A stretch of DNA of 64,000 nucleotides from Marinobacter salexigens (GCF_018860765.1 NZ_JAHKPV010000021.1:675845-739844), one strand, 5' to 3'; positions 1 through 9,072 are shown, numbered from the stretch's first letter. The notes: generated by a model from the letters alone, not told the origin. Numbers and translations: made by a program.

Positions 1-121
1 CCAAAGCTTCGTGCGCGTTTGATGCTTCGCTTACGCGAAACTTAGCCAGCTCCAAGGTAGTTACCAGCGCTTCGCGCAGGTCACGGTCATCTTCAACAAT
101 TAGAATCTGGGCCTTGGCCAT
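1..121 (-). CDS. fleR: Flagellar response regulator FleR/FlrC, N-terminal part
   Basis: The first 40 codons read off the left edge of the window. They show a receiver domain start: a hydrophobic beta strand followed by the acidic pocket E10-D11-D12 (motif VEDD). The ATG at 121 has a good ribosome-binding site (GGAGG) and lies 12 bases after the fleS stop. FleR/FlrC is the response regulator partner of FleS/FlrB and activates sigma-54 class III flagellar genes. The identification rests mainly on position behind fleS, because only the start of the receiver domain is visible. Confidence 0.85.
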   Translation of the reverse strand, partial: MAKAQILIVEDDRDLREALVTTLELAKFRVSEASNAHEAL

Positions 122-133
122 GGTTGCCTCCGA

Positions 134-1372
134 TCACACTTTATTATGCAAAAGCGGCAGACGCAGCGTTGCAACCGCGCCTCCCTGCTCCGGCGATTCA
201 ATAGAAAACAGTCCTTGGTGGGCCTTCACAACTGCCTGCACAACCGCTAGCCCAAGCCCGGTTCCGTGGGATTTGGTTGTATAGAAAGCCTCTGACAGCC
301 GACCGGCCTCCGTGCTCGCGAAGCCCGGGCCGTTATCCATAACCCGAATTAACAACTCACCCGCTTGTGCTGTCGCTTGGATTGCCACGGCCGTGGCCCC
401 GGCTTCAAGACTGTTATTCACCAAATTGGTACAAGCTCCCACTAACGCATCCCGGTTACACATCAACCGGCAATCCGCAGACACTTCATTCTTTAACATT
501 ACATGTGAGCCAGCGGATGGTTTGATCCCTTCTAGCGCAGATTCAATAGCCACAACCAAGGTATCGGCCGACAACTCCTCCGCTAGACGAGTTTCACCCC
601 GTGCAAAAATCAACATATCCCGCACTTGCTGTTCCAGATGCGTAAGGCGAGACATCAACCGGGAGGCGCACCGCTGGCGCATCTCCTCATCAAGGTCGTC
701 CTGAGTTAAGTGCCCGCCATAGAGAATGGCTGCAGATAAAGGCGTGCGGATCTGGTGGGCAAGCGAGGCCACCATCTTACCCATGGCCGATAGCCGCTGA
801 GCATGGGCAAGCTGCGACTGCAGGTGACGAGTTTCCGTTAGATCGGTCAACAAAATAAGTTGCCCCGGCTGGTTCTCCATCGTCCGGATCTCAATACTCA
901 CGCGACGACCGTCTTTCAGAGATACCTCATGACCATCATCCCGGCGCGGCGAGAAGCAGCGACGAATCACATCTACCCAACGCTCACCTTCCAAGGGCTC
1001 TCCCAACAAGGCGATGGCCGCCGGGTTGCTCTGGGTGACCACACCTTGGCTATCCAGAACAACCACGCCTGCAGGCAGCGCTGTTAGTAGAGTAGAAAGC
1101 CGGTCAGCCAGTTGCTCTTTCTCTTCCAGTTCTTGCTGGCGCTGCAAAGACTCCTGACTCAATTCGCCAGAGAGCTGATTAACCCGCGACTCAAGCGTGC
1201 GATAAGAATCGGTAATCTGCCGTGACATCTGGTTGAACATCTCCAACGCAGAATCCACCGCCTCATCATCCTGCTGTGGAAACAACGCTCTAACCTTATC
1301 GTTAGCGTCCGCTGCCGCATTGGCCTGAGCCTCATGCTCCACCGACTGAATGACAAACTGTGCCTGACTCAT
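134..1372 (-). CDS. fleS: Flagellar sensor histidine kinase FleS/FlrB
   Basis: Cytoplasmic sensor kinase (412 aa) that phosphorylates FleR to switch on middle and late flagellar genes. No membrane segment is visible, as usual for FleS. In order: coiled segment about residues 45-95, PAS domain about 95-180, HisKA helix with phospho-acceptor H206 (AHQIRTPL), then the ATPase with N box (NLVNNSLEAG), DNGPGF and GTGLGLAVV. The frame is open upstream for 28 more codons, but that start would lie upstream of a sigma-54 promoter at 1440-1455. I therefore chose the ATG at 1372, preceded by GGGAG; the protein then begins like known FleS. It sits in a fleQ-fleS-fleR row on one strand. Confidence 0.93.
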   Translation of the reverse strand: MSQAQFVIQSVEHEAQANAAADANDKVRALFPQQDDEAVDSALEMFNQMSRQITDSYRTLESRVNQLSGELSQESLQRQQELEEKEQLADRLSTLLTALPAGVVVLDSQGVVTQSNPAAIALLGEPLEGERWVDVIRRCFSPRRDDGHEVSLKDGRRVSIEIRTMENQPGQLILLTDLTETRHLQSQLAHAQRLSAMGKMVASLAHQIRTPLSAAILYGGHLTQDDLDEEMRQRCASRLMSRLTHLEQQVRDMLIFARGETRLAEELSADTLVVAIESALEGIKPSAGSHVMLKNEVSADCRLMCNRDALVGACTNLVNNSLEAGATAVAIQATAQAGELLIRVMDNGPGFASTEAGRLSEAFYTTKSHGTGLGLAVVQAVVKAHQGLFSIESPEQGGAVATLRLPLLHNKV

Positions 1373-1439
1373 AACCTGACTCCCGATTAACCCAAAACAG
1401 CGGGTCACACCCTTAGGATGATTCGTTTGCAAGTTACTA

Positions 1440-1455
1440 AGCCAGCTCCGTGCCA
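1440..1455 (-). promoter_or_regulatory. Sigma-54 promoter of fleSR
   Basis: On the minus strand the bases read TGGCACG-GAGC-TGGCT. The consensus is TGGCACG-N4-TTGCW, so only one core base differs and the GG/GC spacing is exact. It lies 68 bases before the fleS ATG. In Pseudomonas, fleSR is transcribed by RpoN with FleQ, which fits FleQ being encoded next door. Confidence 0.82.
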
Positions 1456-1534
1456 ACTAGGAATTTATATTTATAATCAATAACTAAGAAAAATAAAGAA
1501 AGGTAGGCGACGGTTTTACGTCGTCCAAAATCGA

Positions 1535-1564
1535 GAAAACGCCAAAGGCTGTAAACCTTTGACG
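1535..1564 (-). terminator. Terminator-like hairpin after fleQ
   Basis: On the minus strand a 9-bp stem (CGTCAAAGG / CCTTTGGCG, one G-T pair) with a 7-base loop is followed by TTTT. It lies 48 bases after the fleQ stop. A second, weaker hairpin (CGACG/CGTCG) follows at about 1508-1524. Together they would separate fleQ from the fleSR promoter unit. Confidence 0.5.
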
Positions 1565-1612
1565 TCTTATTGTCACAAGAACGAGAAGCTTAATACGTCA
1601 TCGCTCAAACAC

Positions 1613-3064
1613 TCAGGATCCCTCGGATTCTTCCTCCCGAAGCCCGTACTTCCGAACCTTCTCAACCAGAGTTGTCCGCCGAATCCGAAGCTTCTCCGCA
1701 GCTCGCGCCACCACACCGCCTGCCTCGTCCAGCGCCTGCTGAATCAATTGCCGTTCAAGGCCAGACAAGTAGTCTTTCAAATCAATACCATTAACCGGCA
1801 GCAAAGCGGGGGCGTCTAGCCCGACTAACCCCGGAATACCAGAAGGCATCCCGGAATCCTCCACTGGGCGATTCTCGTCATAATCGTCCACATAACGAAA
1901 CTTCTTTGGCAACTCCTGCACGCCGATCACGCCGTAAGGGTGCATAATCGCCAATCTCTCCACAAGATTCGCAAGTTCACGCACATTACCCGGCCAGTCG
2001 TGCCTGCATAGGCTCATAATGGCTGCAGAGTTCATCCGCAACGATCCCCGCTTTTCCTTTTCCATGCGAGAAATTAACTCATTTATCAGCAGCGGAATGT
2101 CTTCTACGCGATCCCGTAACGAAGGAACCTCAATAGGGAAGACATTCAACCGGTAATACAAATCCTCCCGGAATTCGCCGGATTCGATCATTTCCTCGAG
2201 GTCTTTGTGGGTTGCAGCAATTACCCGAACATCTGCAGAAATTGTCCGGTTACTGCCTACCCGCTCGAACGTGCGCTCCTGCAATACCCGTAGGATTTTT
2301 ACTTGCATATTGAGGGGCATATCGCCGATTTCATCCAGAAACAGCGTGCCGCCCTCAGCCAGTTCAAAGCGCCCTACCCGGGCTGTAATTGCACCCGTAA
2401 ACGCACCCTTTTCATGGCCAAACAACTCACTCTCAAGCAGCTCCGCGGGAATCGCGCCACAGTTTACTGGCACAAAAGGCTTTTCACGTCTTGAAGAGTG
2501 GTAGTGGAGGTTTCTGGCGACTACTTCTTTGCCCGTGCCGGAAGGGCCGGTAACCAGCACACTTACATCTTTATCGGCCACTTGTTCCATAAGTTGCCGC
2601 ACCTGCTGTACCTTGCGGCTGGTGCCCACCAAACTGCGGAACAACTGCAAGCCACGCTGCTGACCACGCTCTTTAGAGCGACGGAACTGGTCAGTAAATA
2701 TCTGAGCACGATAAAGAGAATCAACAAACTTGGTATAGTTAAGCGGCCATTCCATACGGGCAATAATGCGGGCTGCACACTGCTCCGACAGGCCTTTGAG
2801 CACGGGGTCACCAACCAGAAGAAAGGGCACGCCCTCGACGGATCGACAAACCGTTTCGATAGTGGCAGCGATTTCAGGGTCTTCACCGTCCACGACAGCA
2901 ACGGAAATGTCCGAGAGGCTTTCCTCATCGCCAGATTCGAGCAGCGCTAGCGCTTCCTTACCGGCAAAGACCTGCTCTTCACCGATGAACTCCAGAATGG
3001 TCACCATGTCCCGGCGCCTCGATTCATCCTCGCTCAGCACCAGCACCTTGTTGTTTTTAGACAT
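1613..3064 (-). CDS. fleQ: Flagellar master regulator FleQ/FlrA
   Basis: Sigma-54-dependent activator at the top of the polar-flagellum cascade; FleQ of Pseudomonas also binds c-di-GMP and controls exopolysaccharide genes. The protein has 483 aa, close to the family length. Visible are a degenerate receiver-like N-terminal domain (1-125), an AAA+ domain with Walker A GPSGTGKE (173-180), the sigma-54 contact loop GAFTGA (220-225) and Walker [11 protein letters not shown] (241-250), and a Fis-type helix-turn-helix at the C terminus. The c-di-GMP contact motif LFRS (141-144) and the segment after Walker A (KEVVARNLH) are both kept. It is followed by a terminator and then the fleSR promoter it is expected to act on. 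Confidence 0.95.
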   Translation of the reverse strand: MSKNNKVLVLSEDESRRRDMVTILEFIGEEQVFAGKEALALLESGDEESLSDISVAVVDGEDPEIAATIETVCRSVEGVPFLLVGDPVLKGLSEQCAARIIARMEWPLNYTKFVDSLYRAQIFTDQFRRSKERGQQRGLQLFRSLVGTSRKVQQVRQLMEQVADKDVSVLVTGPSGTGKEVVARNLHYHSSRREKPFVPVNCGAIPAELLESELFGHEKGAFTGAITARVGRFELAEGGTLFLDEIGDMPLNMQVKILRVLQERTFERVGSNRTISADVRVIAATHKDLEEMIESGEFREDLYYRLNVFPIEVPSLRDRVEDIPLLINELISRMEKEKRGSLRMNSAAIMSLCRHDWPGNVRELANLVERLAIMHPYGVIGVQELPKKFRYVDDYDENRPVEDSGMPSGIPGLVGLDAPALLPVNGIDLKDYLSGLERQLIQQALDEAGGVVARAAEKLRIRRTTLVEKVRKYGLREEESEGS

Positions 3065-3135
3065 TCACAGGAATCTCTTTAGGGTGTGTGAGCGGTATTT
3101 AAGACTGTAAACGCAAAAGAGTCAATTTTATGACG

Positions 3136-3489
3136 CTATTTAGGTCGAGTTGTGGATACGTTCTGGTATGCCTTGGCGGCACTGCGATTGCGATTCACCC
3201 CTTTCAAGGCTTGTTCCGCTTCAGCCTTAGCGCGAGTCGCGCCTTCACCAGCTGCGTCCATAAACTGGCGCAACTCTTCCAGTCGCGCACGCACCAACTC
3301 TGGATCAACCTGACCAGCTTCCAGTGAGGTCATCAAGGGCTCTACTCGGGGCTTTATCTGCTCATTGAGGCGAACCAAAGCATCCCAGTCCTGATCGCGA
3401 AGGGCGCAACCTAGCTCCGCCATAAGCTCATCAAGACTATCGAGATGAATTTGGAGCTCAGAAGAGGAAGGGGCTTGAGGGTCAGCCAT
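3136..3489 (-). CDS. FliT-like flagellar chaperone (tentative)
   Basis: A small helical protein of 117 aa. The stretch DWDALVRLNEQIKPRVEPLM resembles the helical core of FliT, the export chaperone for the filament cap FliD. Position directly upstream of fleQ on the same strand (71-base gap) fits a flagellar role; in relatives the fliD-fliS-fliT group lies here, but fliS and fliD are not next to it in this window. The start at 3489 is chosen over an upstream codon at 3558 because AAGGA stands about 10 bases before it. It has no signal peptide or membrane segment. Assignment is by pattern and context only. Confidence 0.55.
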   Translation of the reverse strand: MADPQAPSSSELQIHLDSLDELMAELGCALRDQDWDALVRLNEQIKPRVEPLMTSLEAGQVDPELVRARLEELRQFMDAAGEGATRAKAEAEQALKGVNRNRSAAKAYQNVSTTRPK

Positions 3490-3578
3490 AAAGCAATGTC
3501 CTTGCTGAAAGAGTTGAGAATCGGGCGACCCTAGTAGGCTGCCAGCAAGCACTGGCAACCGAATCCATTACACCAGTA

Positions 3579-4937
3579 TCAGCGGCGGGCTGCGCGCCTC
3601 GCAGAGGACGCCGAAAACTCATTGCCTCGGTAGCCCGGCTCAAAATCGTAGGCTGGGTAGTTATCGTCCAAGCCGTCTATGTAATAGCGCTTCGCTTTAA
3701 GGTCGTAAGTCATTTCCATGGTAGTCCAAAATGCTGGCACGCTGTAATAGCTAATGTTGTGAGCTTCGGATACCCGCCACAAATTGCCTGCCTCATCATA
3801 CTCTTCGGACATCAGGATCTGCCAACTGTCTTCATCAACATAAAAAACTCGGCGGTCGTAGATGTGCTTGATGCCAGTACGGCGGGTTGCTTCAACCACC
3901 CAAACCCTATGCAGCTCATAACGTGCCAGCTTCTGATTGATATGGCCTGCGCGGATAACATCATTCGGCTTTACCGACTGATCGTGCAGCATGTAAGCAT
4001 TATAAGGGACGTAAAGCTCACGCTTGCCTTTCAACTCCCAGTCGTACTGGTTCGGCGCGCCGTTATACATATCTTTCTGGTCAACTGAACGCAGCGACGA
4101 AGAATTGGGCAGATCCGTTTCATAGGCAAGATTCGGTGAACGCCTCAGACGCCGCGAGCCTGAGTCATAGCGCCATGCTAGCCGGGGTGAGCGCACTTGA
4201 TCCAAGGTTTCGTGCACAAGTGTAATCGTTCCGGCGATAGAAGATGGCGAAATCGTATCGGTCTTAAGATAGAAAATCTTGTTATCGATTTCCTCAAGCT
4301 CGGCGCCTTGCTTGCTGTAAGCAAAGTAGTATTCGTATTGGGTAACAACCGGGTTGTAGGAACCGTCTACTTGGGGGGTCGCCGACCCACTACGAAAAGA
4401 CACCTCTTCACCACGGTATCGCAAAATGTGGTTCCAAATAACTTCAAGACCGCTTTTCGGAATTGGGAAGGGACTGGTCGTAATAGTGTTGCGCACACCA
4501 TTACCGTTATCCAACACCTCTGCACTCAGCGCATTCTCGTAAGACTTCCCATATACACGTTCGGGAAACGCAGCTGTTCGTCGAGTCTGGTAAACCGGCA
4601 TAAAGAAATTCGGCCCGTATTGACTCAACATCTTGCGCGAGCCGTCAGACAGCTTGTCTTTATAGAGATGCATATTGTCCGCAGTGATCACGAACAGAGG
4701 CTCGTCATTCGGGAAGGGATTGACTTCAACCTGCCCCTCACGCCAGTTCGCAGGTGCCTCGGACAACCCGCCTGTCCACTCTGGAATGCTGCCGGAAGCA
4801 TTTGCCCCGCGCACCGCGCCAACCGGCGTCAGGTCCTGCTTTAGACGTTGCGCCTCAGCAACCGACACTGCTGACAAAACCTGCCCGGAAAATCCGAACG
4901 AAAGCAGTGCAATACATGCGATAAGGTGGCTCCGCAT
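3579..4937 (-). CDS. DUF1329 domain envelope protein
   Basis: 452 aa with a clear signal peptide (cleavage expected after VLS-A near residue 22), then the start typical of DUF1329 proteins (AEAQRLKQDLTPVGA, then SIPEWTGGL). The family is periplasmic or outer-membrane associated, is frequent in gammaproteobacteria, resembles outer-membrane lipoprotein-sorting folds and often neighbours DUF1302 genes. No DUF1302 partner is seen here. The molecular role is not known. The gene ends in an Arg-Ala-rich tail. Its upstream region (4938-5115) is shared with the divergent gene at 5116. Confidence 0.8.
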   Translation of the reverse strand: MRSHLIACIALLSFGFSGQVLSAVSVAEAQRLKQDLTPVGAVRGANASGSIPEWTGGLSEAPANWREGQVEVNPFPNDEPLFVITADNMHLYKDKLSDGSRKMLSQYGPNFFMPVYQTRRTAAFPERVYGKSYENALSAEVLDNGNGVRNTITTSPFPIPKSGLEVIWNHILRYRGEEVSFRSGSATPQVDGSYNPVVTQYEYYFAYSKQGAELEEIDNKIFYLKTDTISPSSIAGTITLVHETLDQVRSPRLAWRYDSGSRRLRRSPNLAYETDLPNSSSLRSVDQKDMYNGAPNQYDWELKGKRELYVPYNAYMLHDQSVKPNDVIRAGHINQKLARYELHRVWVVEATRRTGIKHIYDRRVFYVDEDSWQILMSEEYDEAGNLWRVSEAHNISYYSVPAFWTTMEMTYDLKAKRYYIDGLDDNYPAYDFEPGYRGNEFSASSARRAARR

Positions 4938-5115
4938 TCTTCACATCCTCCAGACAATCAAAAAAACCATAATCAGCATGTACTTTTTGCCAAATTCAAA
5001 CGCCCGTTTCAAGAAAATGTTTGTGTTTTATTGTCACCTGATTGCACGACTGAAGGGGTAAAGAAATCTTCGAACCAAAATGTTAAGATAGCGGATTGCT
5101 TTAAGGTGACGTTTG

Positions 5116-5616
5116 ATGGCTTCTCAATGGTATTCGCTGGTTTCACAAAAACTGTTTCTGGCCAGCACGCTGCTAGACACGCCCGCACCGGCCTCCATTG
5201 CTGCAAGCCCGTCGCCGATACAAAAACTGCAGCAAGAGGCAACAACTCAAGGCTGTATCGAGTTACTGCTAAGAGCAAGGCTATTGTTACTCGTGATGGT
5301 TGCCAGGCTGTACCAAAGGCGGTCGGAGACGCCTTCTTCTGTAGCAGAACTCGCAAACTTGATTGGCGACCAAACTGCAGAAATACAGATGCTTTTTGCG
5401 CTTGAGCGGAATAGCGGAAGCTGGTGGAAGCATCTTGACCAACTTGAGGCCGCGCAAAACAACCCGCCAGCCATGCGCAAGACGGTAAGCGCGGAGAATA
5501 TTATTGCCGTATCTGCAGAAGCTGGGCCTGAACGCTCTGCCCAGTCCCTCAGAGAAACCCTAAAAGCCATGAAACAGTTTGCCGACAACTTAGAAGAACA
5601 GCACGGAGAGTGGTAA
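5116..5616 (+). CDS. DUF6586-type conserved protein (PA3010-like)
   Basis: A 166-aa soluble, mostly helical protein with a hydrophobic stretch near residues 45-65. I recognise it by resemblance and position: in Pseudomonas aeruginosa the order lexA, sulA, PA3009, PA3010 is conserved, and this gene occupies the PA3010 place. The start ATG at 5116 has AAGGTG seven bases upstream, which is better than the TTG one codon earlier. Function unknown. It is followed 49 bases later by the small gene at 5666 on the same strand and converges with sulA. Confidence 0.72.
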   Translation: MASQWYSLVSQKLFLASTLLDTPAPASIAASPSPIQKLQQEATTQGCIELLLRARLLLLVMVARLYQRRSETPSSVAELANLIGDQTAEIQMLFALERNSGSWWKHLDQLEAAQNNPPAMRKTVSAENIIAVSAEAGPERSAQSLRETLKAMKQFADNLEEQHGEW

Positions 5617-5665
5617 TCCCTCACGTACACATCTTTCGGTTTTCAACTTTATAAAGGTTATTGAA

Positions 5666-5926
5666 ATGTCACCATCGTTTTTCGAGATTGTACAATTAAA
5701 CAATGGCGATTACGCCCTGCGACGCATTGACGATGATAGCGCGCCACTAGTAAAAATTTCGTTTTCGACAGAAGCCCGTGCAATGATGGAAAACCGGGAT
5801 ATGGCGGTTGCAAAGGCAATGATTGCTGCTGGTATTGAAGCCGTTGGAAATGTGTCTCACGACATCGACTGGGAAGATGACGAGCTGGACGTTTTAGACG
5901 CTCAGCCCGCTTACACACTTCACTAA
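5666..5926 (+). CDS. Small conserved acidic protein (PA3009-like)
   Basis: 86 aa, acidic C-terminal half, no signal peptide or membrane segment. It begins MSPSFFEIVQLNNGDYALRR and matches my recollection of the PA3009 family found between sulA and PA3010. The start has AAAGG about 10 bases upstream. Function unknown. It converges on sulA with only nine bases between the two stops, so any terminator must lie inside the coding ends. Confidence 0.7.
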   Translation: MSPSFFEIVQLNNGDYALRRIDDDSAPLVKISFSTEARAMMENRDMAVAKAMIAAGIEAVGNVSHDIDWEDDELDVLDAQPAYTLH

Positions 5927-5935
5927 AGTGCCAGC

Positions 5936-6436
5936 TTAACGCTGCCTGAGCACTACGCCGTGACTGTTGCCTTCGGCAGCCGCTTTTTGCAAGGAAGAAA
6001 ACGCAGCTTTGCCCAGTTTACCTGTCCACATGACAACTGCGTGGCAAGTTCCAGCGCTGAGGGCAATTTCTGCAAGCTGGCGCGCCGGGTATTCCGCAGT
6101 GGAGCGCAAAACCAAAAGTTCACCAGTAACAATTCCGTGCATTTTCTGCCACTTGCTAACGAGTGCCTGAGGCGGATCGATCCACGCCAGCCAACGCTTC
6201 TCCTGATTGAGCTGGGTCAACATCGGCAATAGCAGCTGGAAATTCTCCACCTGACCTTCCGGCAAGATGATTTCCGTAACATTGCCAGCCGGGCCAGCTG
6301 GCCTAGATTCTCCCACATTGGAAGTATGCCGAGCTCGAATAACCGTTCTCTGCTTTCGAGCTGTATGTTCCGGCACCGGGGTAGGCAAAACACTTTGCTG
6401 CCACGCCATGTTCTGATTGAAGCTAAGTTGTTCCAT
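5936..6436 (-). CDS. sulA: SOS cell division inhibitor SulA
   Basis: 166 aa. SulA binds FtsZ and blocks septum formation during DNA damage. The central and C-terminal parts carry the family pattern: VTEIILPEGQVENFQLLLPMLTQL in overview (about 52-75), RWLAWIDPP, then a segment ending in GTCHAVVMWTG. The gene starts 43 bases after the lexA stop, has no LexA box of its own in that gap and so is probably co-transcribed with lexA, as in pseudomonads. In Escherichia coli sulA is unlinked and has its own operator. Confidence 0.85.
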   Translation of the reverse strand: MEQLSFNQNMAWQQSVLPTPVPEHTARKQRTVIRARHTSNVGESRPAGPAGNVTEIILPEGQVENFQLLLPMLTQLNQEKRWLAWIDPPQALVSKWQKMHGIVTGELLVLRSTAEYPARQLAEIALSAGTCHAVVMWTGKLGKAAFSSLQKAAAEGNSHGVVLRQR

Positions 6437-6479
6437 AAGTCACCCGTTTCTCAATGTGTTTGTTGGTATCCCGGTTTGA

Positions 6480-7088
6480 TCAGTGCAAATCAGACCGTCG
6501 AATAACACCCACACCCAACCCTTCTATGAACAGTTCCTGCTCTTTGAGGTCGATTTCGATAGGCGCGAATTCTTCGTTCTCAGCAATCAGATAAACCATT
6601 GCGCCTTCCTTTTTAAACCGCTTCACTGTGACTTCATCCCCTACTCTTGCCACAACTACTTGGCCGTTGTGCACATCTTGAGTGCTGTGCACCGCTAGCA
6701 GGTCGCCATCCAGAATACCGATATCCTTCATACTCATACCCCTAACACGAAGCAGGTAATCGGCGGAGGGGGAGAAAAACTCGGGCTTCAACGTGCAGTG
6801 GTCTTCAACATGCTCCTGAGCCAAAATCGGGCTGCCTGCAGCTACTTGACCAATCACCGGTAACCCGGGGTCTTCAGCAACGTCTGGTAGACGAATACCC
6901 CGGCTGGCTCCCGGAACCATTTCGATGGCGCCTTTCCGAGCCAATGCCCGCAAATGTTCTTCCGCAGCATTCGCCGAGCGAAACCCCATTTCTGTGGCGA
7001 TTTCTGCACGTGTAGGTGGGTAACCGGTTTCATCGACCGATCGACGAATAATTTCCAGTACCTGAGTTTGTCTTGCTGTCAGCTTCAT
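6480..7088 (-). CDS. lexA: SOS repressor LexA
   Basis: 202 aa, exactly the length of Escherichia coli LexA. A winged-helix DNA-binding domain (1-70) begins [15 protein letters not shown]. The self-cleavage site Ala84-Gly85 and catalytic Ser119 and Lys156 fall at the same numbers as in E. coli. An in-frame upstream start at 7169 would add 27 residues not found in LexA and would lie on top of the operators, so the ATG at 7088 (GGAG about 12 bases before) is preferred. Two LexA boxes upstream indicate autoregulation, and sulA follows in the same transcript. Confidence 0.97.
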   Translation of the reverse strand: MKLTARQTQVLEIIRRSVDETGYPPTRAEIATEMGFRSANAAEEHLRALARKGAIEMVPGASRGIRLPDVAEDPGLPVIGQVAAGSPILAQEHVEDHCTLKPEFFSPSADYLLRVRGMSMKDIGILDGDLLAVHSTQDVHNGQVVVARVGDEVTVKRFKKEGAMVYLIAENEEFAPIEIDLKEQELFIEGLGVGVIRRSDLH

Positions 7089-7141
7089 TGTTTCGCTGCT
7101 CCGCTTTCTGCATGCAGGGCTTGTGCATGCCGGACTGATAT

Positions 7142-7157
7142 CTGATGACGTATACAG
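7142..7157 (-). promoter_or_regulatory. LexA box, proximal
   Basis: On the minus strand CTGTATACGTCATCAG: CTGT-N8-WCAG with one deviation in the second half-site (consensus CTGT-N8-ACAG). It is centred about 62 bases before the lexA start. Confidence 0.7.
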
Positions 7158-7170
7158 TGAACTAGCCATC

Positions 7171-7186
7171 CTGTTCTTTTATACAG
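7171..7186 (-). promoter_or_regulatory. LexA box, distal
   Basis: On the minus strand CTGTATAAAAGAACAG, a perfect CTGT-N8-ACAG site. With the proximal box it forms a tandem operator 29 bases apart centre to centre, close to three helical turns, allowing cooperative LexA binding on one DNA face. Confidence 0.85.
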
Positions 7187-7316
7187 TGTTCTGACTATAT
7201 ACAGTGTTTTATCCAGTGTAAAGACAGGCCCTCTATTTTCTTGCAGGCCGTTAACTATTGGCACTTACGTAGTGTGATAGAGTGAAAAAATATTCCATTC
7301 AGCATTAGTGGGTTTT

Positions 7317-8318
7317 ATGAGCCAAGGTATCGCATTGAAAATGCCAGACATAATGAACACCGCGGATGGCAAAGCGCGCAGAGTGGGCGTGGAAATTGAG
7401 TTATCAGGGCTGGGGTACCTTCAGCTCGTGGAGCTGGTTGGGAAGTTGCTAGGAGGCGAGGCAAAGCCCGAGTCTCGCTATGTAAGCAAGCTTGAAACAC
7501 CTTTGGGCGATTTTATTATCGAGCTTGATTCAGATCCCATCAAAGACCTTGATCTGGCAGACGAACGTTTGCCCGAGTCCATTCGAGAGCTTGGCGGGCA
7601 CGCTATGGAAGTTATAGACGCGGCCGCCGAGATGATTGTGCCATTGGAAATTGTTAGCCCGCCGGTGAAGTTTTCGGACTTGGACCAGATTGAAGCGCTG
7701 GTTGAGGAACTTCGTAAAGCCGGTGCGCTGGGCAGTAGGGAAGCTATTTATTTCGCGTTCGGCTTACAGCTTAATCCGGAGTTACCCGACCTCAAGTCCG
7801 CAACGCTCATTCGTTACTACCAAGCGTTTGCCGTTCTGTACGACTGGCTAAAGTCTCGCCATCAACTGGATATCAGCAGAAAATTCACGCCTTATATTGA
7901 GCCTTGGAGCAGCCGTTATACAGACTTGCTGATTGCGGATGGGTATGAACCAGATCAACGCCAGATGATGGTCGATTACCTTGAATACAACCCCACTCGC
8001 AATCGCGCTCTGGACCTTCTTCCACTGTTTGCCCATCTGGACAAACCCTTGCTCGACCAATATGTAGAAGACCCGCGTATTAAAAGCAGACCAACGCTGC
8101 ATTACCGGCTCCCAGATTGCGACATTGATAATCCTAAATGGCACTTTTCCAGTGTTTGGAACGATTGGGTGGTGGTAGAGCGACTCGCGAACCATGCAGA
8201 GGATCTTAAGGAGTTGCGTGCTCTATTCAGAGAAAGCCGGAAGATCAGCCTACGCAACCTAACCCATAGCTGGCTGGAAACCTCGGCAAACTGGCTAGAA
8301 AGCAAGGGTTATGTCTGA
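7317..8318 (+). CDS. Amidoligase family protein (glutamine-synthetase fold)
   Basis: 333 aa. The N-terminal GVEIEL (24-29; E26 and E28 as presumed metal ligands) is the hallmark of the amidoligase family of COOH-NH2 ligases related to glutamine synthetase and gamma-glutamylcysteine ligase. Such enzymes are thought to join an amine to a carboxylate using ATP. The start at ATG 7317 is preferred over a GTG three codons earlier, which has no ribosome-binding site. It overlaps the next gene, a class I glutamine amidotransferase, by eight bases, a pairing reported for this family; the partner could remove or supply gamma-glutamyl or amide groups. The substrate is unknown. Confidence 0.75.
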   Translation: MSQGIALKMPDIMNTADGKARRVGVEIELSGLGYLQLVELVGKLLGGEAKPESRYVSKLETPLGDFIIELDSDPIKDLDLADERLPESIRELGGHAMEVIDAAAEMIVPLEIVSPPVKFSDLDQIEALVEELRKAGALGSREAIYFAFGLQLNPELPDLKSATLIRYYQAFAVLYDWLKSRHQLDISRKFTPYIEPWSSRYTDLLIADGYEPDQRQMMVDYLEYNPTRNRALDLLPLFAHLDKPLLDQYVEDPRIKSRPTLHYRLPDCDIDNPKWHFSSVWNDWVVVERLANHAEDLKELRALFRESRKISLRNLTHSWLETSANWLESKGYV

Positions 8319-9042
8319 GCTACGCAACCCTGAGGACAGCCTGCCCGGCCTAACGATAGGCATTAGTGGCCCCTCCCGAAAGCGTGTAGCCCAGCGCCTG
8401 ATAGCGCTTGCGCTGCGGCTCAAAGGCGCACACACCTATTACATTCGGCCAGGAGCGCGCGTGGATGTGTCGTTGCTGGACGGTTTAGTGCTCTCCGGAG
8501 GCACACATGTGCATCCGGAGTTGTATGAGCAGGAGCCGCAGGTCAGCGCACGTTATGACCGCGCACGAGACGCCACTGATCAACGGCTGCTCAAACAAGC
8601 AGAGGCTATAGGTATTCCCGTGTTAGGTATTTGCAGGGGCGCCCAGTTCATCAACATATTCCACGGTGGGTCTCTGTGCCAGAACGTGACCCCTTTGCGG
8701 GTAAATACCAGACACCGCCCTTTGTTGTTACCCATGCAGACGGTGCGTCTGGTAGCTACAAGCCGACTGGGGCAGCTAATGGGTGCACCGGTAATCGGTG
8801 CCAATCGGATACACAGCCAGACAATCAAAAATCTAGGTAAGAACCTGAAAGTAACGGCGGTGGACAACGACCTGTTTGTTCAAGCCATCGAAAGTACCCG
8901 GGGGCAGTGGCTGATGGGGCTTCAATGGCACCCCGAATACCTGCTTTACCACAGCGGGCACCGACGCATCTTTGGCCAGTTTCTAGAAGCTGCCCTCTCA
9001 TTCAAATTAGCTCGGTTGGAGTTTTTACCCAGCAGAGCCTAA
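8311..9042 (+). CDS. Class I glutamine amidotransferase / gamma-glutamyl hydrolase (peptidase C26)
   Basis: 243 aa. The triad is intact: nucleophile C108 in GICRGAQ, H207 and E209 in WHPEY. It also has the family loop GGTHVHPELY (63-72) and a substrate-loop motif NRIHSQ. These are features of PuuD-like gamma-glutamyl hydrolases rather than anthranilate or GMP synthase subunits. Eight-base overlap with the amidoligase implies coupled translation and a joint pathway. Likely role: hydrolysis of a gamma-glutamyl amide made by, or feeding, its partner. The substrate cannot be read from sequence. Confidence 0.83.
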   Translation: MSELRNPEDSLPGLTIGISGPSRKRVAQRLIALALRLKGAHTYYIRPGARVDVSLLDGLVLSGGTHVHPELYEQEPQVSARYDRARDATDQRLLKQAEAIGIPVLGICRGAQFINIFHGGSLCQNVTPLRVNTRHRPLLLPMQTVRLVATSRLGQLMGAPVIGANRIHSQTIKNLGKNLKVTAVDNDLFVQAIESTRGQWLMGLQWHPEYLLYHSGHRRIFGQFLEAALSFKLARLEFLPSRA

Positions 9043-9072
9043 CCGTATACCCGCTTAGGGGAGGAATATCGC

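Noticed and set aside
1373..1456. Longer fleS start at 1456
   Set aside because: It would begin upstream of the sigma-54 promoter and adds 28 residues unlike FleS.
7187..7222. Third LexA box near 7189-7207
   Set aside because: Only one CTGTATA half-site; the spacing to the next CAG is wrong for a 16-base box.
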